Notes: generated from the sequence alone by a model not told the origin. 64,000 nt of DNA from Shewanella mangrovisoli (GCF_019457635.1 NZ_CP080412.1:1364001-1428000), one strand, 5' to 3'; numbered from the stretch's first letter, positions 38,069-47,671 are shown. A program made the numbers and translations.

Positions 38069-38650
38069 TTATCTGCAAACATCGGCAAACAATTTATCGG
38101 CCAATTGTTGCAGGATTTCCGCCTGCGGATGGGTATGGGCAAAGGTCCTTAGGCCATAAATGCCCATCATCAAGTATTGTGCCCGCTGCTCACTGTTGAG
38201 CTCGCCTTGCAATAATCCTTGGGAGGTCGCTAATTCAAATTGTGCCGTCAGCGCATTCTGCCACAGTTTTAGATTCTGGCTGATAATATCTTGAATTTCA
38301 TCATCTTGCTCTGCAATCTCGTTTAATGCCTTAGTGAGTAAACAGGCTTGCTGACTATCGCAGCTTAAACATTCGACCACGATATTATCTAAGTAAGTCT
38401 TCAGATTACCCAGCACCGGGCGGCTATCGGAGAAGATAAGCTTGAACTGCTCGTTTCTATCCTGCTGATATTGCTCGATGGCGGCGATAAGCAATCCACG
38501 CTTATTGCTAAAGGCACAATAAATGGAGCCGGGATGTAACCCCGTTGCTTGGGTCAGATCCTGCATGCTGGTTTTGGTGTATCCCTTGTGCATAAAGGCG
38601 GCCATTGCCCCCCTGAGCACCTGCGCCCTATCAAACTCTGCGTTTCGCAT
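38069..38650 (-). CDS. nemR: TetR-family repressor (NemR-like)
   Basis: 193 residues. The N-terminal helix-turn-helix reads AFMHKGYTKTSMQDLTQATG, followed by LHPGSIYCAFSNKRGLL. The C-terminal ligand domain has a Cys pair region (ECLSCDSQQACLLTKALNEIA), fitting the electrophile-sensing cysteine of NemR. It diverges from the nemA-like gene, with three palindromic sites between them. A GTG six codons upstream is possible; the GAGGTGAG site favours the ATG at 38650. It probably represses nemA and itself. Confidence 0.88.
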   Translation of the reverse strand: MRNAEFDRAQVLRGAMAAFMHKGYTKTSMQDLTQATGLHPGSIYCAFSNKRGLLIAAIEQYQQDRNEQFKLIFSDSRPVLGNLKTYLDNIVVECLSCDSQQACLLTKALNEIAEQDDEIQDIISQNLKLWQNALTAQFELATSQGLLQGELNSEQRAQYLMMGIYGLRTFAHTHPQAEILQQLADKLFADVCR

Positions 38651-38696
38651 TGCAATCTCACCTCTCACCGATACTTGCGGCAGATTCTACCTAATT

Positions 38697-38763
38697 TTGA
38701 ACAAACATTCAAAAATGTTCTTGAATGATCGTTCAAATAAGAATATCTTGAATGCACATTCAA
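38697..38763. promoter_or_regulatory. Three palindromic operators between nemR and nemA
   Basis: TTGAACAAACATTCAA (38697-38712), TTGAATGATCGTTCAA (38721-38736) and TTGAATGCACATTCAA (38748-38763) are variants of TTGAATG-NN-CATTCAA. Centres are 24 and 27 bases apart. The position and symmetry fit TetR-family binding over both divergent promoters. Confidence 0.85.
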
Positions 38764-38779
38764 GAATGGGGCGACACCA

Positions 38780-39847
38780 ATGACGATTGAACATGCAGTG
38801 AATTCCGTGGGTAATTTATTCGATACCTACAAACTTAATGACACTATTACTTTAAAAAACCGTATTTTAATGGCGCCATTAACGCGCTGTATGGCCGATG
38901 CGGATTTAGTGCCGACCGATGATATGGTGGCTTACTATGCTCGCCGCGCCGAAGCGGGATTGATTATCTCCGAAGCGACGATCATCCGCCCAGATGGTCA
39001 AGGTTACCCAAATACCCCTGGCATTTTTAATCAAGCGCAGATCGCTGGCTGGCGTAAAGTGACTGATGCTGTGCATGCTAATGGCGGTAAAATTTTTGTA
39101 CAGCTATGGCATACCGGCCGTGTTGCGCACCCACATTTCTTCGGTGGCGGTGATGTACTGGCGCCTTCGGCCGAAAAAGTAGAGGGCAGTGTGCCCAGAA
39201 TGCGTGAGCTGACCTACGTTACTCCAAAAGCGGCAACTCTTGAAGATATTCAGGGCTTAGTCCGCGATTATGCGAAAGCGGCCGAAAACGCGATTGAAGC
39301 TGGATTCGACGGGGTTGAGATCCACGGTGCAAATGGCTATTTAATCGATGCATTCTTACACCACGATAGCAACCGTCGTACTGATGAATACGGCGGCACA
39401 CCTGCTAATATGTCACGCTTTGCCTTAGAAGTGGTGGATGCGATTGCGGCACGTATTGGTCAAGACAGAACCGGTCTGCGTATTTCTCCCGGCGCCTATT
39501 TCAATATGGCCGTCGATAACCGTGACCGCGCCGTGTTTGATTATCTGTTACCTGAGCTCGAAAAACGTGAACTGGCCTTTGTGCATATCGGTATCTTTGA
39601 CGACAGTATGGAGTTCGATTACTTAGATGGCCGTGTTTCTAGCTATGTTCGAGCTAACTATGGCAAAACCTTAGTAGGTGTCGGTGGCTACAGCGCGCAA
39701 TCGGCCAGTGAAGCGATTGCTACCGATAAGTTTGATTTAATTGCGATTGGTCGCCCCTTTATTGCCAACCCAGATTATGTGGCAAGAGTGCGCCAAGGTC
39801 ATGAATTGGTGACTTATAGTGATGAGATGCTTGCCAGCCTAGTGTAA
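38780..39847 (+). CDS. nemA: Old yellow enzyme, N-ethylmaleimide reductase type
   Basis: A 355-residue FMN-dependent ene-reductase that reduces alpha,beta-unsaturated carbonyls and nitro compounds. It begins FDTYKLNDTITLKNRILMAP LTRCM; the flavin and substrate residues appear in VQLWHTGRV and GVEIHGANGYLIDAFLHHDS, with the His182/Asn185 pair. NRRTDEYGG and the ending IAIGRPFIANPDYV are family motifs. The preceding TetR gene and operators suggest induction by electrophiles. S. oneidensis has several such enzymes; this one corresponds by context to the TetR-linked one. Confidence 0.94.
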   Translation: MTIEHAVNSVGNLFDTYKLNDTITLKNRILMAPLTRCMADADLVPTDDMVAYYARRAEAGLIISEATIIRPDGQGYPNTPGIFNQAQIAGWRKVTDAVHANGGKIFVQLWHTGRVAHPHFFGGGDVLAPSAEKVEGSVPRMRELTYVTPKAATLEDIQGLVRDYAKAAENAIEAGFDGVEIHGANGYLIDAFLHHDSNRRTDEYGGTPANMSRFALEVVDAIAARIGQDRTGLRISPGAYFNMAVDNRDRAVFDYLLPELEKRELAFVHIGIFDDSMEFDYLDGRVSSYVRANYGKTLVGVGGYSAQSASEAIATDKFDLIAIGRPFIANPDYVARVRQGHELVTYSDEMLASLV

Positions 39848-39868
39848 CTAAGCGCAGTCATTACTGAT

Positions 39869-39898
39869 AAAAAAGGGTTAGCTTAGCTAACCCTTTTT
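39869..39898. terminator. Bidirectional terminator, nemA / Lon-like genes
   Basis: AAAAAAGGGTTAGC-TTA-GCTAACCCTTTTT between convergent genes. Confidence 0.93.
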
Positions 39899-39914
39899 GC
39901 TTTTGGTCCTACTA

Positions 39915-42332
39915 TCAATTGGCTTTAGGGAGCGCCCTCAGAGCATTGAGTTTTTGCTGGGCAATCCCGAATACGCACTCTGGGGCATAATGATCTGGGT
40001 GTTTCGCATCATCGGCTCTTAAGGTCGCCGCCGTTTTACCTAAGAGTAGTGCCATCGCTTGAGTGACATGACTAATCGCCCAAATATGGAACTCTCCACG
40101 CTCAACCGCTTCCACAATGTCTTGGCGTAACATGAGGTTAGCGATATTCGACTCGGGAATAATTACCCCTTGGCTCGATGAGCGGCCCTTAATCTTACAT
40201 ACATCGAAAAAGCCTTCGATCTTTTCATTTACGCCGCCGATGGGCTGCGCCTCGCCAAACTGATTCATTGACCCGGTAATGGCAATATCCTGCCTTAAGG
40301 GCAACTCACTGATGGCGGAGATAATGGCGCAGCATTCAGCCATTGAGGCGCTATCACCATCGACGCCGCTGTAGGATTGCTCGAAGGTGAGATAAGTGGT
40401 GAGAGGGATTTGCGCGGTTTTACCTAATACCGAAGCTAAATAAGCCGTCAGGATTAACACCCCTTTGGAGTGGATGCGACCACCCAGTTTGACCCTACGC
40501 TCAATATCCAGCACTTCACCCTTACCAAAGGCGGTGGTGGCGGTAATGCGATTCGGGAGACCAAATTGATGGTCTGAGGTGGATATAACTGATAACGCAT
40601 TGATTTGGCCGACAACTTTATCGTGGGTATTAATTAATGTGGTGCCATTGATAAAGCTCTCCATAATATTGTCGTGCAGGCGTGAGACCCGTTGTTCTTG
40701 GTTTTTCAGTGCTTGCTCAACATGTTGCTTTTCAATGCATTGACTTGCGGCCGCCTTGGCGCAGAAGTTGGACTCCCGCAGCAGATTGGCGATGTTTGCC
40801 GAATGGAGTGAGAGCTTTTGTTGGTCCTGCGCCTCACGGGAACTGTATTCGATGATCCGTGCGATGGCGCTGCGATCACAGTGCAACATGTTGTTATCGT
40901 GGACTATGCTGGAAATAAATCGTGCATATTGCGCCTCCGATACATCGGTTCTGTCCATCACATCTTCAAAGTCGGCGGTGACTCTAAATAACTCACTGAA
41001 ATCAGGATCATAATGCTGTAAAAGTTGATAGGTTTCGTGATCCCCAAACAGAATGATCTTCACATCTAAGGGAATAGGTTCCGGTGCCAATGAGATAGTG
41101 CCAGAGAGCGATACCTCCCGCTCTAAGGAGCTTAAATCTAACTTGCGCGAACGCAGCGCGCGTTTCAAACCGTCCCACACATAGGGGCGCTCCAATACTT
41201 TAATGGCATCCATCAACAGCACGCCACCGTTGGCCTTGTGTAAGCTGCCTGCACGGATCAGTGAAAAGTCGGTAAACACTGTGCCCCTAAAGGTGGCATT
41301 TTCGACATAGCCAAACAGGCTGTGATAGCTTGGGCTTTCTTCCACCACAATGGGGAATGTTTGCTCCCCTTGGCATACGATGACGTTGACTTGATAGCGG
41401 CGCGGCATCTTTTTCTCAAGGGAGGCGTAGGCGAGGGCGAGTTGTTCCTCACTCTCCTCAAGGAAAATATCTAAATTACTTAAAATATCCGCCTGCATGC
41501 CCGTCAAAAAGGCTCTGACCTCGGGCTGATGTTTGTACTTGTCCTTCAAGGGCTTAAAAAAGTGCACTAATACATCTTTAGCGACTTGTTCGTCGTGTTC
41601 CTGCTGGGTATCGCTAAATTCTTCTTCCCATTCGGTATTTTGGCGAATGATGCCGCGAAGTTTAACTTCGAGTCCATTAATATTGCTTTCAAACTGAGTG
41701 CGTTCGGCTTCGGTCAAGGCGCCAAAGGAGACTTCGTCATGGGGCTCTTCGCCATTGAGGGCAACCATTTGATAGTCACCCTGCAAGGTTAAACTGAGAC
41801 TAATATTTTTCTGTTTGGCTTCTTCACTTAGCTCTGTCAGTGCGGCTTCTTGTTTTTGTGCTAGCTGGCTTTTGAGTTTTTCGGCACGGGCATAATACAT
41901 TTCGTTATCAAAGGCTAAGGGCAGCGCTTTGACGAGTTTTAGCATGAGTTTTTCGATGGACTTTTTAAACTCTTGCCCCGTTCCTGCGGTGAGTTTAAGC
42001 ACTTTGGGACTGCGGGTATCGTCAAAGTTGACCACATAGCACCAGTCAAACAGTGATGGCTCGATAGGTTCATGGCGATTCAGGTAACGCAGCATCATAG
42101 TGCGTTTACCTAAGCCGTTTTGGCCAATGGCATAAATGTTATAGCCCTTTTCCTTAATCCCCATGGCGAATTCCACCGCCTGTTGGGCACGTTCTTGACC
42201 GACAATATCATCGAGTGGCGTGAGCTGAGCGGTAGACTGGCACTCAGGGTTAAGCTGTTTAAGGTCGGATTTCCGATAAAGCTGTTGACTCGTTAACGGG
42301 ATGGCGGGTGTGGCAGTGGGCACGGTAGGCAT
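39915..42332 (-). CDS. Lon-like ATP-dependent protease (S16, LonB/YcbZ type)
   Basis: 805 residues. The N-terminal AAA domain has a Walker A-like YAIGQNGLGKRTMM near residue 65-80 and a long helical insertion. The C-terminal S16 domain carries the catalytic Ser661 in VDGDSASMAECC and the partner Lys near 704 in PIGGVNEKIEGFFDVC. Classical Lon's N-terminal substrate domain is absent, as in the YcbZ/LonB branch. The Walker A is atypical (GQNGLGKRT), common for this branch. It is a single gene; substrates unknown. Confidence 0.92.
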   Translation of the reverse strand: MPTVPTATPAIPLTSQQLYRKSDLKQLNPECQSTAQLTPLDDIVGQERAQQAVEFAMGIKEKGYNIYAIGQNGLGKRTMMLRYLNRHEPIEPSLFDWCYVVNFDDTRSPKVLKLTAGTGQEFKKSIEKLMLKLVKALPLAFDNEMYYARAEKLKSQLAQKQEAALTELSEEAKQKNISLSLTLQGDYQMVALNGEEPHDEVSFGALTEAERTQFESNINGLEVKLRGIIRQNTEWEEEFSDTQQEHDEQVAKDVLVHFFKPLKDKYKHQPEVRAFLTGMQADILSNLDIFLEESEEQLALAYASLEKKMPRRYQVNVIVCQGEQTFPIVVEESPSYHSLFGYVENATFRGTVFTDFSLIRAGSLHKANGGVLLMDAIKVLERPYVWDGLKRALRSRKLDLSSLEREVSLSGTISLAPEPIPLDVKIILFGDHETYQLLQHYDPDFSELFRVTADFEDVMDRTDVSEAQYARFISSIVHDNNMLHCDRSAIARIIEYSSREAQDQQKLSLHSANIANLLRESNFCAKAAASQCIEKQHVEQALKNQEQRVSRLHDNIMESFINGTTLINTHDKVVGQINALSVISTSDHQFGLPNRITATTAFGKGEVLDIERRVKLGGRIHSKGVLILTAYLASVLGKTAQIPLTTYLTFEQSYSGVDGDSASMAECCAIISAISELPLRQDIAITGSMNQFGEAQPIGGVNEKIEGFFDVCKIKGRSSSQGVIIPESNIANLMLRQDIVEAVERGEFHIWAISHVTQAMALLLGKTAATLRADDAKHPDHYAPECVFGIAQQKLNALRALPKAN

Positions 42333-42728
42333 AGAGATCCTTGTTTTTCATCCTGATTATTTCCATTGTAGACAATAAGATAAGGTTTTTGTCAATCACA
42401 AGGCGGTAATTTACGGTTAAATCAGTGTTGTTGATGAGGAGTCGATTTTTGACAGAAGCTAAACTTAAAAACATTCTATTATCATTAGGATAGATATTGT
42501 CATTTGCCCATGCTGGCTCTCGAAACAAAGTAATCGCTGAATGAGTCAAATATTTATGTATTAGTGAATGACGATGCTTGATTGTCTGCGGTAATATGGC
42601 CTACAGAATGCGATTATCGCGTTATCCATCTATTGATACTCTGTGTTGGTTATGGCTGTGTTTTAAGGTGAGGGAATGTAAATGCCCTCAGTCACAATGG
42701 AATTGTAGAGGCTAGAGTTAGCAAGCTT
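42333..42728. other. Gap between the Lon-like gene and the GGDEF-EAL gene
   Basis: About 395 bases with divergent promoters. The only structure noted is a hairpin TGAGGG...CCCTCA (42669-42690), 39 bases before the start of the GGDEF-EAL gene, not followed by a T-run. Confidence 0.4.
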
Positions 42729-45368
42729 ATGAATGATGTTGCAATTTCACCAAAGCAGTTAGCGAACTGGGCAAGCGACTTACAATTAATTGCCGATATC
42801 ACTCAGTCACATGCAGCGATTTTTAGGGTTACCCCCGCAGGAGAGCGCAGTCTATTATTGCAGTCGGTGGATTGTGAGCCACGCCATTTAGAGGCGCTCC
42901 TTTTACAGGCCAATTTGAAAGCGCATTTTAGCCTGTATCAAAATGCTTCCCCTAAAGCTCAGGTCTTTTCCCAACACTGTGCATCCTATAATCCCTTTAA
43001 TGAGTCGAGTGCCTTTAGCCACTATCAGGTGAATCTGCCCGAAGATCTCAGTGCTGGTGCTCATCAGCCGTCTGCATTATTGATCCGCGATGTTAACACC
43101 GATCCCCAATGGCGTGCGACTGGGATTGGAAGCTTGATTTACCTGCCGATACTTTGGCCATCTGGCGCTCATTTCGGGGCTTTGTGTCTTTATCACAGTG
43201 CGGCTTTGCACTTAGACGATAAGGCGTTGCAACTGGCATCCCTTACCGTCAATAGCTTGCAACTAAACTTGGCTGAATTACTCAGGTTGCAACAACAAGA
43301 TGTGACGGCAACGCGTACAGAGAGCAAAGCCGTCGACGTGATTGGTCTACAAACCTTTATCGATAGCTTTGAAGAACATATCTGGGTGAAAAATACCGCA
43401 GGTGTTTATACCATTTGCAATCAAAGTGTTGAAAAGGCATGGGAATTACATCGTAGTGAAATCGTCGGCAAGACAGATGAAGAACTCTTTGGTAAAGATA
43501 TCGCCGAGATTTTTCTTAATGGTGACAGGCTTGCGATTGAAACCGGTGCGCCGATTATTGTCGCCGAGTGTTTGGATGGCGAAAAGAAAAACAAGCACTT
43601 ATGGCTAGAAACCCTGAAAATTCCCGCCTTAACGCCGGAGGGCGCGTTGGCGGGAGTCATAGGCATGACCCGCAATATCTCCAAGCATAAAGAAGTGGAA
43701 GAGCAGCTCACGCTGGCGACCAATGTGTTTAAACATTCCCTCGAAGGCGTTGTCGTGACGGATAGACACGGCAATATTACCGATGTGAATGGCGCCTTCT
43801 ATGAGATCACTGGCTACTCGCGGGAAGAGTTGCTTGGTCAAAACCCACGGTTATTTAACTCGGGTCGTCATGAGAAAGCCTTTTTCGATACCATGTGGAC
43901 TCACTTACTCGAGACGGGGAAATGGAATGGCGAAATTTGGAATCGCCGCAAGGATGGCACCATCTTCCCGCAAAATATCACCATCAGCACTATTTATGAT
44001 GACAGTGGCGATGTGCGCTATTTTGTTGCAGTCTTTGCCGATATTTCCGCTCAAAAACAGAATGAAGCCCAGCTTGCCCATTTGGCCTATTTTGACCCGC
44101 TAACCCATTTGCCAAACCGCATGAAGCTGATGATGCAGCTTAAACAGGAAGTGAAGCATGCAAAACGGCTTAATGCCCAGTTAGCGACAGTCTTTATTGA
44201 TGTGGATTTGTTTAAACATATCAACGACAGTTTTGGCCACAGCATAGGTGATGAGATGCTGGTGGAGCTGGCAAAACGTTTGCGTTGCCAACTGCGGGAG
44301 CAAGATGTGCTGTCGCGTATTGGTGGTGATGAATTCGTGGCGCTGATCTCGGGGATCCAAGATCACGAGGATGCCGCCGCGGCCATTAATCAATTACGCC
44401 AAGTATTTGAACAACCTTTTGTGGTAAGTACGGGTGATCATCTACGTCTTACCGCCAGTATGGGGGTTTCAATTTACCCTAGCGATGGCAGTAAGGCCGA
44501 TACTCTGTTGCGTAATGCCGATGCTGCTATGTACCGCGCTAAGAGTGAGGGCCGCAATAACTTTGCCTTTTACACTGAGTCGCTTACCAAGCAATCCTTT
44601 GAGCATTTAAAGCTGCAGAGTGCACTCTATGGCGCGCTTGAGCAGAATGCTTTGTACCTGATGTATCAGCCTAAATTGGATTTAGTGACCCGTAAAACCC
44701 TTGGCGTGGAGGCGCTACTGCGCTGGAATGATCCCATATTGGGGCAAATTTCCCCCGGGGTGTTTATTCCCGTCGCCGAGAAAATCGGGTTGATTTACGA
44801 TATTGGTTTGTGGGTGCTCGAAACCGCTTGTCTTCAAGGCGTGCGTTGGCTCGCCGAGGGCAAACCCTTTGGCCGAATTGCGGTGAACGTTGCCGGACAA
44901 CAGCTACAACGTAGCTCCTTTGTTGAAGATGTTAAGCGTATCTTGGCTCAAACGGGCTTACCTGCCACTTGCCTTGAGCTTGAAGTGACTGAGAGCGTGA
45001 TGATGCACAATCCCGATGTGGCGATTCGTGACTTAAAGCTACTAGGGGAGCTTGGCATCGAGCTCTCGGTCGATGATTTTGGAACCGGATATTCCTCCCT
45101 TAACTATCTGAAAAAACTGCCTATCCATAAGCTTAAAATTGACCAATCCTTCGTGCGGGATATTCCCTTCGACACCAACAATACCGCTATCGCCAAAGCC
45201 GTCATTGCCCTGGGACATGCACTCAAGTTAGAGATAGTGGCAGAAGGGGTTGAGACCCAAGCACAGGCCGAGTTTTTAACCCAAAACCTGTGCGATCAGG
45301 CGCAGGGCTATCTCTTTAGCCGTCCGCTATTACCCGTGGATGTCGAGGCGTTTTTAGCGAAAGCCTAA
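42729..45368 (+). CDS. Cyclic-di-GMP turnover protein with PAS, GGDEF and EAL domains
   Basis: 879 residues, no membrane segment. The first 195 residues resemble a GAF-type sensor. Two PAS domains follow (about 205-325 and 330-450; the second has VVVTDRHGNITDVNGAF and GYSREELLGQNPRLF). The GGDEF domain has an intact GGDEF motif at 532-536, so cyclase activity is possible. The EAL domain has EALLRW from residue 661 and VDDFGTGYSSLNYL and KIDQSFVRDI later, so phosphodiesterase activity is likely. The net activity cannot be judged. It is a single gene. Confidence 0.93.
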   Translation: MNDVAISPKQLANWASDLQLIADITQSHAAIFRVTPAGERSLLLQSVDCEPRHLEALLLQANLKAHFSLYQNASPKAQVFSQHCASYNPFNESSAFSHYQVNLPEDLSAGAHQPSALLIRDVNTDPQWRATGIGSLIYLPILWPSGAHFGALCLYHSAALHLDDKALQLASLTVNSLQLNLAELLRLQQQDVTATRTESKAVDVIGLQTFIDSFEEHIWVKNTAGVYTICNQSVEKAWELHRSEIVGKTDEELFGKDIAEIFLNGDRLAIETGAPIIVAECLDGEKKNKHLWLETLKIPALTPEGALAGVIGMTRNISKHKEVEEQLTLATNVFKHSLEGVVVTDRHGNITDVNGAFYEITGYSREELLGQNPRLFNSGRHEKAFFDTMWTHLLETGKWNGEIWNRRKDGTIFPQNITISTIYDDSGDVRYFVAVFADISAQKQNEAQLAHLAYFDPLTHLPNRMKLMMQLKQEVKHAKRLNAQLATVFIDVDLFKHINDSFGHSIGDEMLVELAKRLRCQLREQDVLSRIGGDEFVALISGIQDHEDAAAAINQLRQVFEQPFVVSTGDHLRLTASMGVSIYPSDGSKADTLLRNADAAMYRAKSEGRNNFAFYTESLTKQSFEHLKLQSALYGALEQNALYLMYQPKLDLVTRKTLGVEALLRWNDPILGQISPGVFIPVAEKIGLIYDIGLWVLETACLQGVRWLAEGKPFGRIAVNVAGQQLQRSSFVEDVKRILAQTGLPATCLELEVTESVMMHNPDVAIRDLKLLGELGIELSVDDFGTGYSSLNYLKKLPIHKLKIDQSFVRDIPFDTNNTAIAKAVIALGHALKLEIVAEGVETQAQAEFLTQNLCDQAQGYLFSRPLLPVDVEAFLAKA

Positions 45369-45469
45369 GCGCGATTGGGTACCAGTGAGCAACTGACAGA
45401 TGCAATGCAACTGGTCGCTCTAGCGGCGGTCTGTTAACATGGCGCCATTATTGTTTTTGGTGATCTTCC

Positions 45470-46699
45470 ATGTCTTTTAGTGCGCTTTCCTTACATTCTC
45501 AGTTAGTGAATACCTTAGCCGAACTTGGCTATCAGCAGCCCACGCCCATCCAGATTGAAGCCATTCCCGCTATTTTGGCAAAACAGGATGTGATGGCGGG
45601 CGCGCAAACTGGAACGGGGAAAACCGCGGCCTTTGCTCTCCCGATTTTGCAGCAATTACTCCTTGATAATGAAAGCTCCTATGCACCCAAAGAGATTCGA
45701 GCCTTAGTGCTAGTGCCGACTCGTGAGTTAGCGGTGCAAGTGCAGCAGAGTTTTGTGAAATATGCCAAAGGCACGGATATTCGTGTCGGGATTGCTTACG
45801 GCGGTGTGAGTATCGAGGCCCAGCAAGCTGAATTTAAGGCAGGCATCGATGTGCTTATCGCGACGCCTGGGCGCCTGCTCGATCATTTACGGCAAGGTGC
45901 GCTTAATCTTAAATGCTTGAGTGTGCTGGTATTTGATGAAGCCGACCGTATGCTCGATATGGGATTTATGGATGAAATCAAAGCCGTGCTCAAGCAAGTC
46001 CCCGCGCAGCGACAGACACTGCTATTCTCGGCCACCTTAGACGATTCGATTTTTGGTTTCAGTAAAAACCTTTTGCGGGATCCTAAGCTTATCGAAGTAG
46101 CGAAACGCAATACCACGGCCGCACAGGTGGAGCAGCGGGTTTATGCCATCGACAGTGACCGTAAAACCGAGTTTGTCAGCCATTTAGTTCGCAGTAAACA
46201 TTGGCAACAAGTGCTGATCTTTAGCCGCACTAAGCAGGGCGTCGATAAGCTCACCACTCAGCTCAATCAGCTTGGGGTGGCAACGCAGGCATTTCACGGT
46301 GACTTGTCCCAAGGCGCAAGGGAGAAGGTTTTAAAGGATTTTAAACAAGGACTGGTGCAGGTATTAGTGGCGACCGATGTCGCCGCTCGTGGCCTCGATA
46401 TTGCCGACTTACAGTATGTGATTAACTTCGAACTGCCCTTTATTGCCGAAGATTATATCCACCGTATTGGTCGCACTGGGCGTGCGGGCAGCACGGGTTT
46501 GGCGATTACTCTCTTTAGCCAAGAGGATGCACTGCTGCTCGAAGAGGTCGAAGCATTGCTCGATAAACGCCTGCCGCAGCAATGGTATCCCGGCTTTGAG
46601 CCTGATTTTAATAAAATGGAACCCGAGCCAAGACGCAATAGTAAAGCGGCTCAAAAACAGCGAGCTAAAAAGCGCGCCTTAGGCGGTAAGAAACGCTAG
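45470..46699 (+). CDS. DEAD-box RNA helicase, RhlE-like
   Basis: 409 residues. The Q motif is GYQQPTPIQIEAIP; motif I AQTGTGKTAAF; Ia PTRELAVQV; motif II FDEADRMLDMGF; motif III FSATL; IV LIFSRTKQGVDKL; V ATDVAARGLDI; VI HRIGRTGRAG. A basic tail (RRNSKAAQKQRAKKRALGGKKR) probably binds RNA. It remodels RNA in ribosome assembly or decay; the RhlE subfamily assignment is by similarity in memory. It is a single gene with a terminator after it. Confidence 0.93.
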   Translation: MSFSALSLHSQLVNTLAELGYQQPTPIQIEAIPAILAKQDVMAGAQTGTGKTAAFALPILQQLLLDNESSYAPKEIRALVLVPTRELAVQVQQSFVKYAKGTDIRVGIAYGGVSIEAQQAEFKAGIDVLIATPGRLLDHLRQGALNLKCLSVLVFDEADRMLDMGFMDEIKAVLKQVPAQRQTLLFSATLDDSIFGFSKNLLRDPKLIEVAKRNTTAAQVEQRVYAIDSDRKTEFVSHLVRSKHWQQVLIFSRTKQGVDKLTTQLNQLGVATQAFHGDLSQGAREKVLKDFKQGLVQVLVATDVAARGLDIADLQYVINFELPFIAEDYIHRIGRTGRAGSTGLAITLFSQEDALLLEEVEALLDKRLPQQWYPGFEPDFNKMEPEPRRNSKAAQKQRAKKRALGGKKR

Positions 46700-46767
46700 T
46701 TTGCCTATCGGTATGGTTTAGCTTGTAGATTTAAAGCGTTATAAAAAGTCCTGCCTCGGATGCTTGT

Positions 46768-46797
46768 CCGCCCCAGAAATGGGGCGGCTTTTGTTTA
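46768..46797 (+). terminator. Terminator after the DEAD-box helicase gene
   Basis: CCGCCCC and GGGGCGG form a seven-pair GC stem with a six-base loop, then CTTTTGTTT. Confidence 0.82.
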
Positions 46798-46960
46798 TCA
46801 ACCGTTCACGGTTCTTCTGTTATCTTTCGCGGCAGTTTACTTATTTTTCACTGTTCTCACGCTACTGATGGCTTTTGGGGGCGCATCTTGTTCATTCTGT
46901 GTTTAGTGGGATGCTTATCAACGTATTGTTTTTCAATATATTAACGAAACTTTTTAAGCA

Positions 46961-47470
46961 TTAGCTAAAATAGACTTCAGCTTGATTATTGCGTTGCCGC
47001 TCTTCATTTTTTTCAGTCGCTTCTTTAATTAGCTCAGTTTTTTGGGCTTCGAGTAGCGCTATCTGCTTGGCTTTTTCTTCCTCGGATAAGCTGTCATTGG
47101 CGGCAATTTTCGCCATTTCCTCTTCTAGCTGCTTCAGTTTTTCCCTGTCGACTCCGGTGCGTTTATCGAGGATAGCCTGCATGGCTTCCGTTAATCTGTC
47201 TTCGGGTTTTGCGCTCTCTTCGGTACCGGCAATATTTTGCACATTGGTGGTGTAATTTTGCTTGGCATTGGGCGCGAGCTGGCTATAGGTATCGCTGGTT
47301 TCAGCGCTTCGAGTCACGCCGCCCGATAGGGTAACTGTATCTTGCGGGACTGTTGCTTGAGCGCTCGGACTTGCCGCAGCGCTTGGTACGCCTTGCGTTT
47401 GTTGAGTCTGAGCCGATTTTAACTGACTTAATGCAATGGCCGCATAACTATTGGGATTGATAACCGTCAT
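46961..47470 (-). CDS. Uncharacterised protein with VTLS motif and coiled coil
   Basis: 169 residues, no signal peptide. A Gln/Ala/Ser/Pro-rich N-terminus ends in PQDTVTLSGGVTRSAE. A highly charged C-terminal region (about 90-165: LKQLEEEMAKIAANDSLSEE and on) is a predicted coiled coil. The linker plus VTLS motif parallels the protein at 25638, though the rest is not similar. Function unknown. It starts at ATG with GAGGGAGAATAAGGAA upstream. Confidence 0.72.
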   Translation of the reverse strand: MTVINPNSYAAIALSQLKSAQTQQTQGVPSAAASPSAQATVPQDTVTLSGGVTRSAETSDTYSQLAPNAKQNYTTNVQNIAGTEESAKPEDRLTEAMQAILDKRTGVDREKLKQLEEEMAKIAANDSLSEEEKAKQIALLEAQKTELIKEATEKNEERQRNNQAEVYFS

Positions 47471-47600
47471 TTCCTTATTCTCCCTCGTTGATGTTCACTT
47501 TCAGTTGTCGCGCCAATCGGGCGAATAAACTAAGCAATATCAAGGCCAAGCCCTAGCGACTTTCGTTGGATTTTTAGCGTCAGGAAATTTTTATAAAAAT

Positions 47601-47643
47601 TTGTACAAAAACTTGATCCTTGTACAAGAATGGTCCGTAATGT
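47601..47643 (+). promoter_or_regulatory. Promoter region of the photo-oxidative operon (TGTACA repeats, TGATCC element)
   Basis: Two TGTACA sites (47602-47607 and 47621-47626) are 13 bases apart, each inside a TTGTACAA-like palindrome. Between them TGATCC (47614-47619) followed 18 bases later by TAATGT (47638) resembles the sigma-E/ChrR-type promoter of the Rhodobacter singlet-oxygen response. TGTACA repeats are known operators of LitR/CarH-type MerR regulators, one of which is encoded in the operon. Both readings are from memory of these families. Confidence 0.6.
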
Positions 47644-47671
47644 TATTCAAAGTGATACAAGGAATAGCATT

